This document shows positions 1 to 9,700 of a stretch of 64,000 nt of DNA, one piece after another (position 1 is the first letter of the stretch; the number at the start of each line of letters is the position of its first letter). The position numbers and the translations under genes are program-made. Under the pieces are notes generated by a model. The model searched no databases. It was not told the origin of the DNA and saw only the letters and a list, made by a program, of their open reading frames with translations. The DNA comes from Seonamhaeicola sp. S2-3 (GTDB taxonomy: Bacteria > Bacteroidota > Bacteroidia > Flavobacteriales > Flavobacteriaceae). The DNA lies in assembly GCF_001971785.1 (NCBI RefSeq), contig NZ_CP019389.1, forward strand, positions 2,801,001-2,865,000, read 5' to 3'.

Positions 1-277
1 GTAATTTTTTAAGTTCTCTTTTGTTTAAAAGTAATTTACGTGTAGCTTTTGGTTTGTGGTTGTAGTAGGTACCATGGCTGTATTCTTCAATAGTCATATT
101 AACCACAAAAAGTTCACTACGGTCATTAAACTCGCAAAAACTTTCAGCAATAGATGCTTTACCACTTCTAATAGACTTTATTTCGGTTCCGGTTAACACT
201 ATACCAGCCGTATATTTATCTAATATTTCGTATTGAAAGCGTGCCTTTTTATTTAATATGTTAATGTTTTTTTGCAT
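1..277 (-). CDS. smpB: SsrA-binding protein SmpB (partial, 3' end outside window)
   Basis: SmpB binds tmRNA and carries it to stalled ribosomes for trans-translation. The first 92 codons are visible. The product begins [18 protein letters not shown] and continues with the family hallmarks [14 protein letters not shown] and a later [15 protein letters not shown] stretch, matching the N-terminal OB-fold core of SmpB. Seen: ATG at 275-277 on the minus strand, open to the left edge. A TAGTTTTG promoter box lies only 6 nt upstream of the ATG, so the message is probably leaderless or nearly so. The gene is divergent from the S41 peptidase. The C-terminal tail, which is functionally essential in SmpB, is not in the window. 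Confidence 0.93.
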   Translation of the reverse strand, partial: MQKNINILNKKARFQYEILDKYTAGIVLTGTEIKSIRSGKASIAESFCEFNDRSELFVVNMTIEEYSHGTYYNHKPKATRKLLLNKRELKKL

Positions 278-283
278 GGAGCA

Positions 284-291
284 CAAAACTA
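284..291 (-). promoter_or_regulatory. -7 promoter box TAGTTTTG of smpB
   Basis: Exact match to the Bacteroidota -7 consensus TAnnTTTG, 6 nt before the smpB ATG. No convincing -33 TTTG element was seen. The expected start point would be at or next to the ATG. Confidence 0.5.
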
Positions 292-410
292 CATAAATTT
301 ATTATTTATTAGTGTTTAGTTTCATTATCCTTTAATGTCAAATAAACTCAAAATAATAGTTTAAATAAATAGAAATACAATTATTTTAGCAAAGCTTCAA
401 ATAAATTAGT

Positions 411-1994
411 ATGAAAAACTTACTTCTGTGTATTTCTTTTTTAATACTTACAACGTCATGCGTAAGTGTAAAGAGGTATAATGAACAAATTACAAATTTA
501 CACCCTGTTGAAGATTTACAAAAAGATGTAGATAAACTATATAATCAACTTAAAAAAAATCATCCCAGATTATACCAATACACACCAAAGGAAACTCTAG
601 ATTTTAAATTTGATAGTTTAAAAAAATCTATAAAAACTCCTATGGACTCTAGAGTATTTTATAAAAAATTAGCACCTGTAGTTGCTAATGTTAGGCAAGG
701 GCATATAGCTGTTAGTTCTGCTTCTAAACAATTTAACAAACAAGAACGAAAAGAATTAAAGAAAAAGAAATTTGAGTTTTACGATTTAGATTTTGAATAT
801 TTAGAAGGCAAGCTTTGGGTAAAAGCTAACAGAGGAAAAGACTCTTTATTGGTAGGTAGTGAAGTAGTTAGTATTAATGATGAACCTGCAAAAAAACTTG
901 TAGAAACTTATAAAACACGTTTTTCATCAGATGGTTATAATACCACTTTATATAACCGGTATGTTAGCAAAGGGTTTGCTTATTATTACTATAAAGACAA
1001 AGGTTATTTAGATAGTTTAAAGGTTACTTTTAAAAACAAAGATTCTTTATTTACTAAGATTTTAAAACGAATTCTGAAAAAAGAAAAGACCCATGAAAAA
1101 CTAGCCGATTCTTTAAAAAATATTAAACCTCCAAAACCATCAAAAGAAGAAAAAAAAGAAAAAAGACGTCTTGCCAAAAAACGTAAAAAAGATAATAGAA
1201 AATATGGTTACATAAGTAAAAGGAAGCAATATACTAGGAATTTTAATTTTATAGGAAAAGATAGTTCTGTGGCCTACATGAAAATTAGAAGTTTCACTAA
1301 TGGTAACTATAAAAAGTTTTATAAAGAAAGCTTTAAAAAAATGGATTCATTAAAAACAAAATATTTTATTTTAGATTTACGTGATAATGGTGGTGGACGC
1401 ATTGCAGAAATTGAAAAACTATATTCATATTTAACCGATAGAGAATATCAATTTATTTTAGAAAGCGAAGTAACTAACAGAACGCCGTTTTTTAAATACT
1501 TAATGAGTAATACTACACCAAACGGTTTAAAAGTTGCTACAGGCCTTTTATCTCCCATAATATTAGTACATAACTTATTACATACAAAAAAGAAAGATGG
1601 TAAATTATATTACAAATTTGGCGAATCTAAAATTAAAAAACCAAATCCGTTAAACTACAAAGGTAAAATGTACGTGCTTATAAATGGTAATTCTTTTTCG
1701 GCATCATCATTACTTTCAACTCATTTAAAAGCAACAAAGAGAGCTGTTTTTGTAGGAGAAGAAACAGGAGGAGCTTATAACGGAACGGTTGCTGGCATTT
1801 ATAAGTTATACAGGTTGCCAACATCTAAATTAAAAGTAAGAATGGGGTTAATGCAAATTGAAGCACCCCAAAAACAAACACCCGATGGTTACGGGGTTAA
1901 ACCAGATGTAGAAATTCTGCCAACGGTTAAAGATTTTCAGTCACATTCAGACCCTCAATTAAATTGGATTTTAAAAGATATAGAGAAATTCTAA
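411..1994 (+). CDS. S41 family (tail-specific/C-terminal processing) peptidase lipoprotein
   Basis: Periplasm-facing serine peptidase of family S41, probably anchored as a lipoprotein: signal peptide with lipobox TTSC, Cys at residue 17. The C-terminal half has the S41 core: LDLRDNGGG near residues 323-331, INGNSFSASS with the probable nucleophile Ser at residue 430, then GEETGGAYNG. The region around residues 225-275 is an unusually Lys/Glu-rich insert (KPSKEEKKEKRRLAKKRKK) that looks like a charged linker. No PDZ domain is obvious to me, although residues 130-165 read like a degenerate one (VGSEVVSINDEPAKKLV). 527 aa, single gene, divergent from smpB. Substrate unknown. Confidence 0.85.
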   Translation: MKNLLLCISFLILTTSCVSVKRYNEQITNLHPVEDLQKDVDKLYNQLKKNHPRLYQYTPKETLDFKFDSLKKSIKTPMDSRVFYKKLAPVVANVRQGHIAVSSASKQFNKQERKELKKKKFEFYDLDFEYLEGKLWVKANRGKDSLLVGSEVVSINDEPAKKLVETYKTRFSSDGYNTTLYNRYVSKGFAYYYYKDKGYLDSLKVTFKNKDSLFTKILKRILKKEKTHEKLADSLKNIKPPKPSKEEKKEKRRLAKKRKKDNRKYGYISKRKQYTRNFNFIGKDSSVAYMKIRSFTNGNYKKFYKESFKKMDSLKTKYFILDLRDNGGGRIAEIEKLYSYLTDREYQFILESEVTNRTPFFKYLMSNTTPNGLKVATGLLSPIILVHNLLHTKKKDGKLYYKFGESKIKKPNPLNYKGKMYVLINGNSFSASSLLSTHLKATKRAVFVGEETGGAYNGTVAGIYKLYRLPTSKLKVRMGLMQIEAPQKQTPDGYGVKPDVEILPTVKDFQSHSDPQLNWILKDIEKF

Positions 1995-2100
1995 TATTTT
2001 AGAATAATTCTGTTAAAACAATAAATACGCTTAAATTTTAATAATTTTTATAAATAGAATTAAAGGAAACACAATAATCTTCTATAATATGAAATTTTCA

Positions 2101-2130
2101 TTGCCTTACCATAAAACATTTGTACTTTTG
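2101..2130 (+). promoter_or_regulatory. Promoter of lpdA (TTG - 19 bp - TACTTTTG)
   Basis: The -33-like TTG at 2101-2103 is separated by 19 bp from TACTTTTG at 2123-2130, matching the Bacteroidota promoter layout. The lpdA ATG lies 32 bp further on. Confidence 0.6.
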
Positions 2131-2162
2131 ATATACCAATTTTTAAATAGAAAAATTAGTTT

Positions 2163-3563
2163 ATGAATTCATATGATGTAGCCGTTATAGGTTCTGGTCC
2201 TGGTGGATATGTTGCTGCTATTAGATGCGCGCAATTAGGAATGAAAACCGCCATAATAGAAAAATATGCAACTTTAGGAGGCACCTGTTTAAACGTAGGT
2301 TGTATACCAAGTAAAGCACTTTTAGATTCTTCTCACCATTATGAAGATGCTATAAAACATTTTGAAGAACACGGAATTGAAATTCCTGGAGAAGTTAAAG
2401 TGAATCTTGAAAAAATGATTGCCCGTAAACAAGCGGTTGTAGATCAAACAACTGGAGGTATTGATTTTTTAATGAAGAAAAACAAAATTGATGTATATCA
2501 AGGTTTAGGAAGCTTTAAAGATGCAACCCATATTACCATTACTGGCGAAGAAACTACCGAAATTGAAGCAAAAAACACCATTATTGCAACCGGCAGTAAA
2601 CCCTCTAGTTTACCATTTATAAATATTGATAAAGAACGTATCATTACATCAACCGAAGCTTTAAAGCTTAAAGAAGTACCAAAACATTTAATTGTTATTG
2701 GTGGAGGTGTAATAGGTTTAGAGCTTGGTCAAGTATACAAGCGTTTGGGCGCAGAGGTTTCTGTTGTTGAGTATGCCGATAGAATTGTACCAACTATGGA
2801 TGCTGGTGTTTCAAAAGAATTAAATAAAGTTTTAAAGAAACAAAAATTCAAAATTAATGCCTCTCACAAAGTAAAATCTGTTGAGCGTGTTGGTGATGAA
2901 GTTATTGTGAAAGCCGATAATAAAAAAGGTGAAGAAGTAGAATTTAAAGGCGATTATTGTTTAGTATCTGTTGGTCGTCGTCCATATACCGATGGTTTAA
3001 ATGCCGAAGCTGCTGGCGTTAAGTTAGACGATAGAGGTAAAGTAGAGGTAAACGACCATTTACAAACTAGTGTTTCAAACATTTACGCTATTGGAGATGT
3101 TGTAAAAGGAGCTATGTTAGCACATAAAGCAGAAGAAGAAGGTGTGTTTGTTGCTGAAACATTGGCAGGACAAAAACCACATATAGACTATAATTTAATA
3201 CCAGGTGTGGTTTACACATGGCCAGAAGTTGCAGCAGTTGGTAAAACCGAAGAGCAATTAAAAGAAGCTGGTATAGATTATAAAGTTGGTCAATTTCCAA
3301 TGAGAGCTTTAGGTAGAGCTAGAGCAAGTATGGATATAGATGGTTTTGTAAAAGTTTTAGCCGATAAAAATACCGATGAAATTTTAGGTGTTCATATGGT
3401 TGGTGCTCGTGCTGCCGATATGATTGCAGAAGCTGTTGTTGCAATGGAATACAGAGCTAGTGCAGAGGATATTTCAAGAATGTCTCATGCACACCCAACA
3501 TTTACAGAGGCTATTAAAGAAGCGGCTTTAGCAGCTACTGATGATAGAGCATTACACGTGTAA
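2163..3563 (+). CDS. lpdA: Dihydrolipoyl dehydrogenase (E3)
   Basis: FAD-dependent E3 subunit that reoxidises dihydrolipoamide of the 2-oxoacid dehydrogenase complexes and the glycine cleavage system with NAD+. Visible: FAD-binding GSGPGGYVAA at residues 10-19, redox-active disulfide CLNVGC (Cys42/Cys47), NAD-binding GGGVIGLELG, second FAD motif YAIGDVVKG, and the C-terminal catalytic HAHPTFTEA. 466 aa is the normal family length. It has its own promoter and a terminator right after it; no E1/E2 genes are adjacent, so it is likely a shared E3 expressed alone. Confidence 0.96.
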   Translation: MNSYDVAVIGSGPGGYVAAIRCAQLGMKTAIIEKYATLGGTCLNVGCIPSKALLDSSHHYEDAIKHFEEHGIEIPGEVKVNLEKMIARKQAVVDQTTGGIDFLMKKNKIDVYQGLGSFKDATHITITGEETTEIEAKNTIIATGSKPSSLPFINIDKERIITSTEALKLKEVPKHLIVIGGGVIGLELGQVYKRLGAEVSVVEYADRIVPTMDAGVSKELNKVLKKQKFKINASHKVKSVERVGDEVIVKADNKKGEEVEFKGDYCLVSVGRRPYTDGLNAEAAGVKLDDRGKVEVNDHLQTSVSNIYAIGDVVKGAMLAHKAEEEGVFVAETLAGQKPHIDYNLIPGVVYTWPEVAAVGKTEEQLKEAGIDYKVGQFPMRALGRARASMDIDGFVKVLADKNTDEILGVHMVGARAADMIAEAVVAMEYRASAEDISRMSHAHPTFTEAIKEAALAATDDRALHV

Positions 3564-3582
3564 AAATTGTTAAAAAACACAA

Positions 3583-3617
3583 AAAAAGAGCAACTCTATG
3601 AGCTGCTCTTTTTTTTT
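3583..3617. terminator. Bidirectional terminator between lpdA and DUF1456 gene
   Basis: Stem AAAGAGCA/TGCTCTTT with flanking A and T runs and a short loop. It can serve both convergent genes; the stop codon of the minus-strand gene (3596-3598) lies inside the hairpin. Confidence 0.75.
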
Positions 3618-3856
3618 GTTTTATTTTTTTGTTTTTCAGGCATTGGACCTCTAAGGTGAATTACTAAACCGTTTAAAAAATTGCGTAATATTTGGTCGCC
3701 ACATTCCACATATTTTGGGTGGTCTTCACGTCTAAAAAAAGCACCCAATTCACTTTTAGATATTCTAAAGTCTACCAGTTCTAAAATTTTTACAATATCA
3801 TCATCTCTTAATTTTAAAGCTACTCTTAACTTTTTAAAAATGTCATTGTTGGTCAT
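3596..3856 (-). CDS. DUF1456 (YehS-like) family protein, single module
   Basis: 86 aa. The sequence starts MTNNDIFKKLRVAL and contains RISKSELGAFFRREDHPKY and ILRNFLNGLVIHLRG, which is the repeat unit of the DUF1456/YehS family. E. coli YehS, from memory, has two such units in about 156 aa; here there is one, followed by a Lys/Ser-rich tail. Function is unknown for the family. Convergent with lpdA, sharing a terminator that overlaps its last codons. Confidence 0.75.
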   Translation of the reverse strand: MTNNDIFKKLRVALKLRDDDIVKILELVDFRISKSELGAFFRREDHPKYVECGDQILRNFLNGLVIHLRGPMPEKQKNKTKKKSSS

Positions 3857-4226
3857 TTGTATGTTTTGGTTTTAAATAAAGCTTACCGTTTATCGAAAAT
3901 GTATTAAGGACTTTTCAATTTTAGCGTTTTTACATTTTTTGTAAAGATACTTAATAGTAAATGATATGATGCATTTAATTAAATTTATTGAAAAAACATG
4001 TAAACACTTGTTTTTTAGTGTTTTGTATTATTGTTTTTTGTTTATTTTTAAGAAAATATAGCGTTAAACAATTGATGAAAATCTTTTGTTTGATAAAAAT
4101 TTGAGATGAAATAAGTAAAATTTACGATAAAAAACGGTTGATTTTTCGATAACCTACATTATATCTACGATTATTAAAAGATACTTCTGCGTAACTTTAT
4201 GTTATTAATTAATTAATCCTCAGAAA
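3857..4226. other. 370-bp AT-rich intergenic region with LytTR-like half-sites
   Basis: No open frame or RNA gene seen. It separates two divergent genes. ACCGTTTAT at 3885-3893 fits the general LytTR half-site form, and ACGGTTGAT at 4134-4142 is a near copy; a related pair lies upstream of 36677. A weak -7-like TAACTTTA sits just before the plus-strand gene. Regulatory role is inference. Confidence 0.3.
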
Positions 4227-4640
4227 ATGATTAATAGAGTAGAAAAATTAAGTCTTTTGTCAGAAATGATTGCTTTTGCAAAGTATGATAAAGATATAAA
4301 GGAAATAGAATATAATTTTTTATTAGGCGTAGCAAAACAGCTTGATATCTCTCGTGAAGATTTTGAGTATTTAATAGAACATCCTGTTAATTATACACAT
4401 TTAAAATCTCATAGTGAGCGTATTGTTCAATTTCATAGGTTAGTATTACTTATGAATATAGAGCAAGAATATAGAGGAGAAAGCAAAACTACAGGAGTTA
4501 CAAAGCTTTATAATTTTGGTTTACGCATGGGTTTAAGCCATGAGTCTATAACTAAGGTGTTGTATTTAATGGAAAGTTTTCCTAATAAAATAGTACCACC
4601 AGATGTATTAATAGATATTTTTAAAACACAATATAATTAA
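4227..4640 (+). CDS. TerB-like (tellurite-resistance fold) protein
   Basis: 137 aa, helical, starting MINRVEKLSLLSEMIAFAK. The DKDIKEIEYNFLLGVAKQLDI stretch resembles the acidic metal-binding loop and helix pair of TerB/DjlA-type domains. No signal peptide or membrane segment. It ends convergently to uvrB, with which it shares a palindromic terminator. From memory, homologues in flavobacteria are sometimes labelled excinuclease ABC subunit B because of this neighbour; the sequence has no UvrB feature. Function unknown. Confidence 0.6.
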   Translation: MINRVEKLSLLSEMIAFAKYDKDIKEIEYNFLLGVAKQLDISREDFEYLIEHPVNYTHLKSHSERIVQFHRLVLLMNIEQEYRGESKTTGVTKLYNFGLRMGLSHESITKVLYLMESFPNKIVPPDVLIDIFKTQYN

Positions 4641-4689
4641 TAATTATCTGCTAAGTTTTATGATAGTGTTGTGTTAACCTTAGGGTGTT

Positions 4690-4723
4690 AAAAAAGCTAA
4701 AAGTTTAAACTTTTAGCTTTTTT
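4690..4723. terminator. Perfect 34-bp palindromic terminator at the uvrB 3' end
   Basis: AAAAAAGCTAAAAGTTT followed directly by its exact reverse complement. A and T runs on both sides make it usable in both directions. The uvrB TAA (4705-4707) spans the centre of the palindrome. Confidence 0.85.
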
Positions 4724-6708
4724 ATTTTTTCTTGGTAGGCTTTTATTTCATCTCTTAATTTAGCAGCCACAATAAAATCTAAGGCTTTGGCAGCTGCTTC
4801 CATTTGTTTCCGTTTTTCTTTTATCTTTTTCTCTAATTCAGGTTTAGTTAAATAGTCACTTTCAGGTTCTGCGGCTTTTTTAGCATCTAATTCGTATTTA
4901 TAAGTACTAACCGAGTTTTTGGCTAAAGCATTATCTAAACTTTTATTTAATGCTTTTGGTTTAATGTTGTTTTTAGTATTGTAGTCTATTTGTTTTTTAC
5001 GTCTGTAATTAGTTTCGTCAATAGTTTTTTGCATGCTTTTGGTTATTTTATCAGCGTACATAATAGCTTTTCCATTAATATTTCTAGCAGCTCTACCAAC
5101 AGTTTGTGTTAAAGAGCGTGCAGAACGTAAAAAACCTTCTTTATCAGCATCTAAAATAGCAACTAAAGACACTTCTGGTAAATCTAGACCTTCTCTTAAT
5201 AAATTTACACCAACTAAAACGTCAAATAACCCTTTGCGTAAATCTTGCATTATTTCAACGCGCTCTAAAGTATCTACATCACTGTGTATGTAGCGGCATC
5301 TAATTTGAATTCTATCTAAATATTTAGTCAATTCTTCTGCCATTCTTTTGGTAAGGGTAGTTACTAAAGTGCGTTCGTCTTTTTCAACACGTTGTTGAAT
5401 TTCTTCAATTAAATCATCTATTTGGTTTAAACTGGGGCGTACTTCAATTTCAGGATCTAATAAACCTGTTGGTCTAATTACTTGTTCTACATAAACGCCA
5501 TCTGTTTTTTGCAATTCGTAATCTGCAGGCGTAGCACTTACGTAAATAACTTGGTTTTGTAAGGCTTCAAATTCTTCAAATTTTAAAGGTCTGTTATCTA
5601 AAGCAGCAGGAAGCCTAAACCCGTATTCTACTAAGTTTTCTTTTCGGCTTCTATCACCGCCATACATGGCATGTACTTGTGATATGGTTACATGGCTTTC
5701 ATCAACTACCATTAAAAAGTCATCAGGAAAATAATCTAATAAACAAAAGGGGCGCGTACCTGGTTGTCTTCCGTCAAGGTATCTAGAATAGTTTTCTATA
5801 CCAGAGCAATAACCAAGTTCACGAATCATTTCAAGATCAAATTCAGTGCGCTCTTTTAAACGTTTAGCTTCTAAATGTTTTCCAATATCTTTAAAATAAT
5901 TGTATTGTTTTACTAAATCGTCCTGAATATCTTTTATGGCATTTTGCAACACATCGGGAGAGGTTACAAACATATTGGCAGGATATATATTTAATCTGTC
6001 ATATTTTTCAATAACTTGATTGGTTTGAATATCAAATGATTCTATTTCTTCAATTTCATCTCCGAAAAAATGGATACGAAAAGCATTATCAGCATAACTA
6101 GGAAAAATATCAACAGTATCACCTTTTATTCTAAAATTGCCATGATTGAATTCAGCTTCGGTTCTTGAATATAAACTTTGAACTAGCTGATGTAGTAATT
6201 TGGTTCTAGAAATTTCTTGATCTCTTTCTAGTGTTACCACATTTTTTTGAAATTCAACAGGGTTTCCAATACCGTACAAACAGGAAACTGAGGCTACAAC
6301 TAAAACATCTCTTCTGCCTGAAAGTAGAGAAGATGTAGTGCTTAAGCGCATTTTTTCAATTTCTTCGTTTATAGATAAATCTTTTTCTATATAAACGCCA
6401 GAAACAGGAATGTAGGCTTCTGGTTGGTAGTAATCATAGTATGAAACAAAGTATTCTACCGCGTTGTTTGGAAAAAATTGTTTAAACTCTGAATATAATT
6501 GGGCAGCTAAAGTTTTGTTGTGTGCTAAAACTAGGGTAGGGCGCTGTACTTCTTCAATAACATTTGCAACGGTAAAGGTTTTACCAGAGCCTGTTACACC
6601 TAAAAGAGTTTGATATTTTTCATTGGAGCGTATGCCTTCTGCTAACTGTTTTATAGCTTGGGGTTGATCTCCTGTAGGACTAAATTCTGATTCTATTTTA
6701 AAACGCAT
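4705..6708 (-). CDS. uvrB: Excinuclease ABC subunit UvrB
   Basis: Damage-verification helicase of nucleotide excision repair, acting with UvrA and UvrC. Visible: Walker A GVTGSGKTFTVAN near residue 40, the damage-probing beta-hairpin region YYDYYQPEAYIP near 90-105, helicase motif VDESHVT, motif VSATPADYE, motif V/VI GLDLPEVSL and QTVGRAARN, and a C-terminal UVR motif (LEKKIKEKRKQMEAAAKAL) that binds UvrC. 667 aa, full length. A promoter box TACATTTG lies 14 nt upstream. Monocistronic. Confidence 0.97.
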   Translation of the reverse strand: MRFKIESEFSPTGDQPQAIKQLAEGIRSNEKYQTLLGVTGSGKTFTVANVIEEVQRPTLVLAHNKTLAAQLYSEFKQFFPNNAVEYFVSYYDYYQPEAYIPVSGVYIEKDLSINEEIEKMRLSTTSSLLSGRRDVLVVASVSCLYGIGNPVEFQKNVVTLERDQEISRTKLLHQLVQSLYSRTEAEFNHGNFRIKGDTVDIFPSYADNAFRIHFFGDEIEEIESFDIQTNQVIEKYDRLNIYPANMFVTSPDVLQNAIKDIQDDLVKQYNYFKDIGKHLEAKRLKERTEFDLEMIRELGYCSGIENYSRYLDGRQPGTRPFCLLDYFPDDFLMVVDESHVTISQVHAMYGGDRSRKENLVEYGFRLPAALDNRPLKFEEFEALQNQVIYVSATPADYELQKTDGVYVEQVIRPTGLLDPEIEVRPSLNQIDDLIEEIQQRVEKDERTLVTTLTKRMAEELTKYLDRIQIRCRYIHSDVDTLERVEIMQDLRKGLFDVLVGVNLLREGLDLPEVSLVAILDADKEGFLRSARSLTQTVGRAARNINGKAIMYADKITKSMQKTIDETNYRRKKQIDYNTKNNIKPKALNKSLDNALAKNSVSTYKYELDAKKAAEPESDYLTKPELEKKIKEKRKQMEAAAKALDFIVAAKLRDEIKAYQEKIKKLKV

Positions 6709-6722
6709 ATTACTTTAAATGC

Positions 6723-6730
6723 CAAATGTA
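6723..6730 (-). promoter_or_regulatory. -7 promoter box TACATTTG of uvrB
   Basis: Exact TAnnTTTG match 14 nt upstream of the uvrB ATG on the minus strand; no clear -33 element. Confidence 0.5.
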
Positions 6731-6793
6731 TTTAAAGTGTCTAAATTACTTAAAGTTGATGGGATATTGCGTTTAAGTTTAGAAAATTTCCTG

Positions 6794-9700
6794 TTAGCGT
6801 TTAAGAGTAAAATGCCCTGTGTAAATTCTACCATCTTCTAAAAACACTTTAAACCAGTAATCATCTGTAGGCATTTTGGCTCCTCTAGAGGTGCCATCCC
6901 AACCATCTTGTAGGGTTGAAAGTTGCTTTAAAAGTTTTCCGTAGCGGTCAAAAATTAAAACTTTGCTATTAGGTTGAAAAGCAGCATTTACGCCAATAAT
7001 TTGCCAATAGTCATTGTAGCCATCATTATTAGGCGTGAAAAATTTCATGTATCCTAAAACAGAAATATCTAAAGTAGAAACGCCACAACCATCTTTGTCA
7101 TTTATATGAATAGTATAAAAACCTGGTTTTACGTTGGTAAATTCGGGTTCATCTTGGTACGAAATAAAGTTTGAGTTTTGTTCTACTAAAGCATATTCAT
7201 AATTACCTTGACCAAGGTTTGCAGTGTTAATGGTTACGGTGTTATTATTTTCGGTAAAATCAACAATGGTTACATCATCTGTTGTAATGGAGGCAATTTC
7301 TGATGCGTTTACAAAAATATCTCTGGTTTTTGAACAACCGGTACCATCAGCTTTTGTTAAAGTAACATGGTATGTTCCAGGTGTAGAAACCCAAATTGTA
7401 GGTGTTGTTTCTGGTAATAGTTGATTTGTTGTACTACCATCTAAACTTGTCCAACGCCACTCATAGGTAAAGGTTTCAGAAGTAGTTTCAACAGGATCTA
7501 ATTCAACCGTAAAAGTTGGGTCTGATGTACATACAATATGCTCAGCATCTATGTAGAATTCTGGTAATGGATTCACAATTAAAAGATTGGTTAGTTCTTT
7601 AAGTCCCAAACAATTATTACCTAAATCACTTTTTACGCGTACCCAAATGGTTTGTTTATTGGGTGAGTTGGTATTTTGGTGATTAGAAATATTTGTAATT
7701 TCATTGGTTTCTAATTCTGCATCCATTAGGCTTTCATAAAAATGCACCGTAACGTTTAAAGCTGAAAAAATGGTATTATCAATATAGTCTTTAATATGAG
7801 AAAAATCGAAAGTTGAAACACCATCTCTAACATCAATACCATCATCACATTGATAAATAGAAGCAGGATTGTACGCATTTAGAACAGCACTTGAAGGACT
7901 TACGTTAAGTGTTAAAGGTACTTCTCTGTAGCAGCCATTGGGGTTTTCAACTCTAATCCAAACTGTTTCTGGAGTAAAGCCCAAGGCATCTTGGTAATTA
8001 TTTGGATTGGGGATTGGGTTAGTTCTGCTTTGAGCATCACTTTGATTATAATAATAACTAAAGGTTAAATCTTCTGAAAGGTAATTAGGGTTTATCTCTT
8101 CTTTTATTAAATCTAGTGTTAAATTAAAATATGCTTGACCATCATTTGAAGCGTCATCACATTGCGTGTAGGTGTTTGGTGTATTGGCAGTTGGTAATTT
8201 GTAAACTTCAATATCAAACTTAGTATCAGTAAAACACGCTGTATTGGCATTATTTGTTACCCTAACATAAATGGTTTGGTTGTAAGGAGTCCTATTAATA
8301 TAACTACTTGGACTTGCAATTTCAACAATATGAGCGGCATCAATAAAATAGGTTACAGTAAAATCTGTAGCACTTTGACCGTTTAAAATTTCGGTTTCTT
8401 TTTGTGTTAAATCGAAGGTTTTAAAACCATCTGTATCTGTACCAAAGGTAGTGTCGTCACATTCTTGAAGTGGTGTAACAGATAATGAAGGAACAGGGCT
8501 TTCATAAACTTCTAAATTAAAAGTAGACACGTCATAACATGAGGTATTAGCATTATTTTCAACACGTGCATATATGGTTGTATTGCCACTTTCAAACGGA
8601 CTTGTAATTGGGTTCGTGTTATTTTCTGCATCTATTTGAGACTTATGATATGTAATGGTAACGTTTGGATTACTACTAATATGACTGTTTTGTGAGGATA
8701 AATCAAAAGGCATTGTACCGTTATTGTCATCATCGCATAATAACATATTAGGAGCAGTATTGGCTACAGGAAGTTCATGTACAGTAATGTTAACATTGGT
8801 TGAGTAAAGACCACAACTATTACCAGTTCTGTTTAAAAAAGCTCTAAAAGTGTAATTATTAAGACTTAAAGGAGCATTGCTTATATTTAAGTTGAAGGTA
8901 TTTGTGCCAGAAAAGGTTGCATCATCATTTAAGGTTGCCCATGTGGTACCATTATCTATTGAAAACTCCCACTGAATGGTTTCGGCATCAGCTGAAACTA
9001 ACGGGATTGTAAAGTTTGAATTTTCACAAATAACTGCGGCCGATAAAAGATTATCTATGGTTATGGGGGCAAAATCTAAGTAATCTGTATTTGGTAATGT
9101 ATATCCATCTGATGCATTTGTTACTAATCCGTTAGCATTAACAGTTACAGCAACATCGCCTAAATAATCATCATTATTGCCGTCAGAAAAACCAGCTTCA
9201 ATTACATCACTACAAGTATCTCCATCACTATCAGCATCAATGTATGAGAATATAGAATCAGTGTCAAAATCGTTGAGTGTATAGCCTATAGAGTTACTGT
9301 CGGGTGCTGTTTCGGCAGCATCTGCCCAACCATTTATGCCATAATTGGGACCATCTTCAATACCATCAAAATTGGTGTCAGAGAGTGTACCTAATTGACC
9401 AGTTTCAATTAAATCATAGATACCATCATTATCAGAATCTAAATCGTAAAAATCAACTACGCCATCATTATCAGTATCTATGGGAGCAGAAAAGTTATTG
9501 AAAACATCATCTAAACCATCAAAATTAGTGTCAATTCCAGAAAGTGTTACAATAGTTCCAGAGCGTTCTATAATATCAGGAATACCATCGTTATCACTAT
9601 CTAAATCTAATTCATCTTTAATACCGTCATTATCATTATCATTTTTAAAACAGGTTAAAGAAATATTTGCTTGAAAATTAGAGGTGTCTGTTAAATTACT

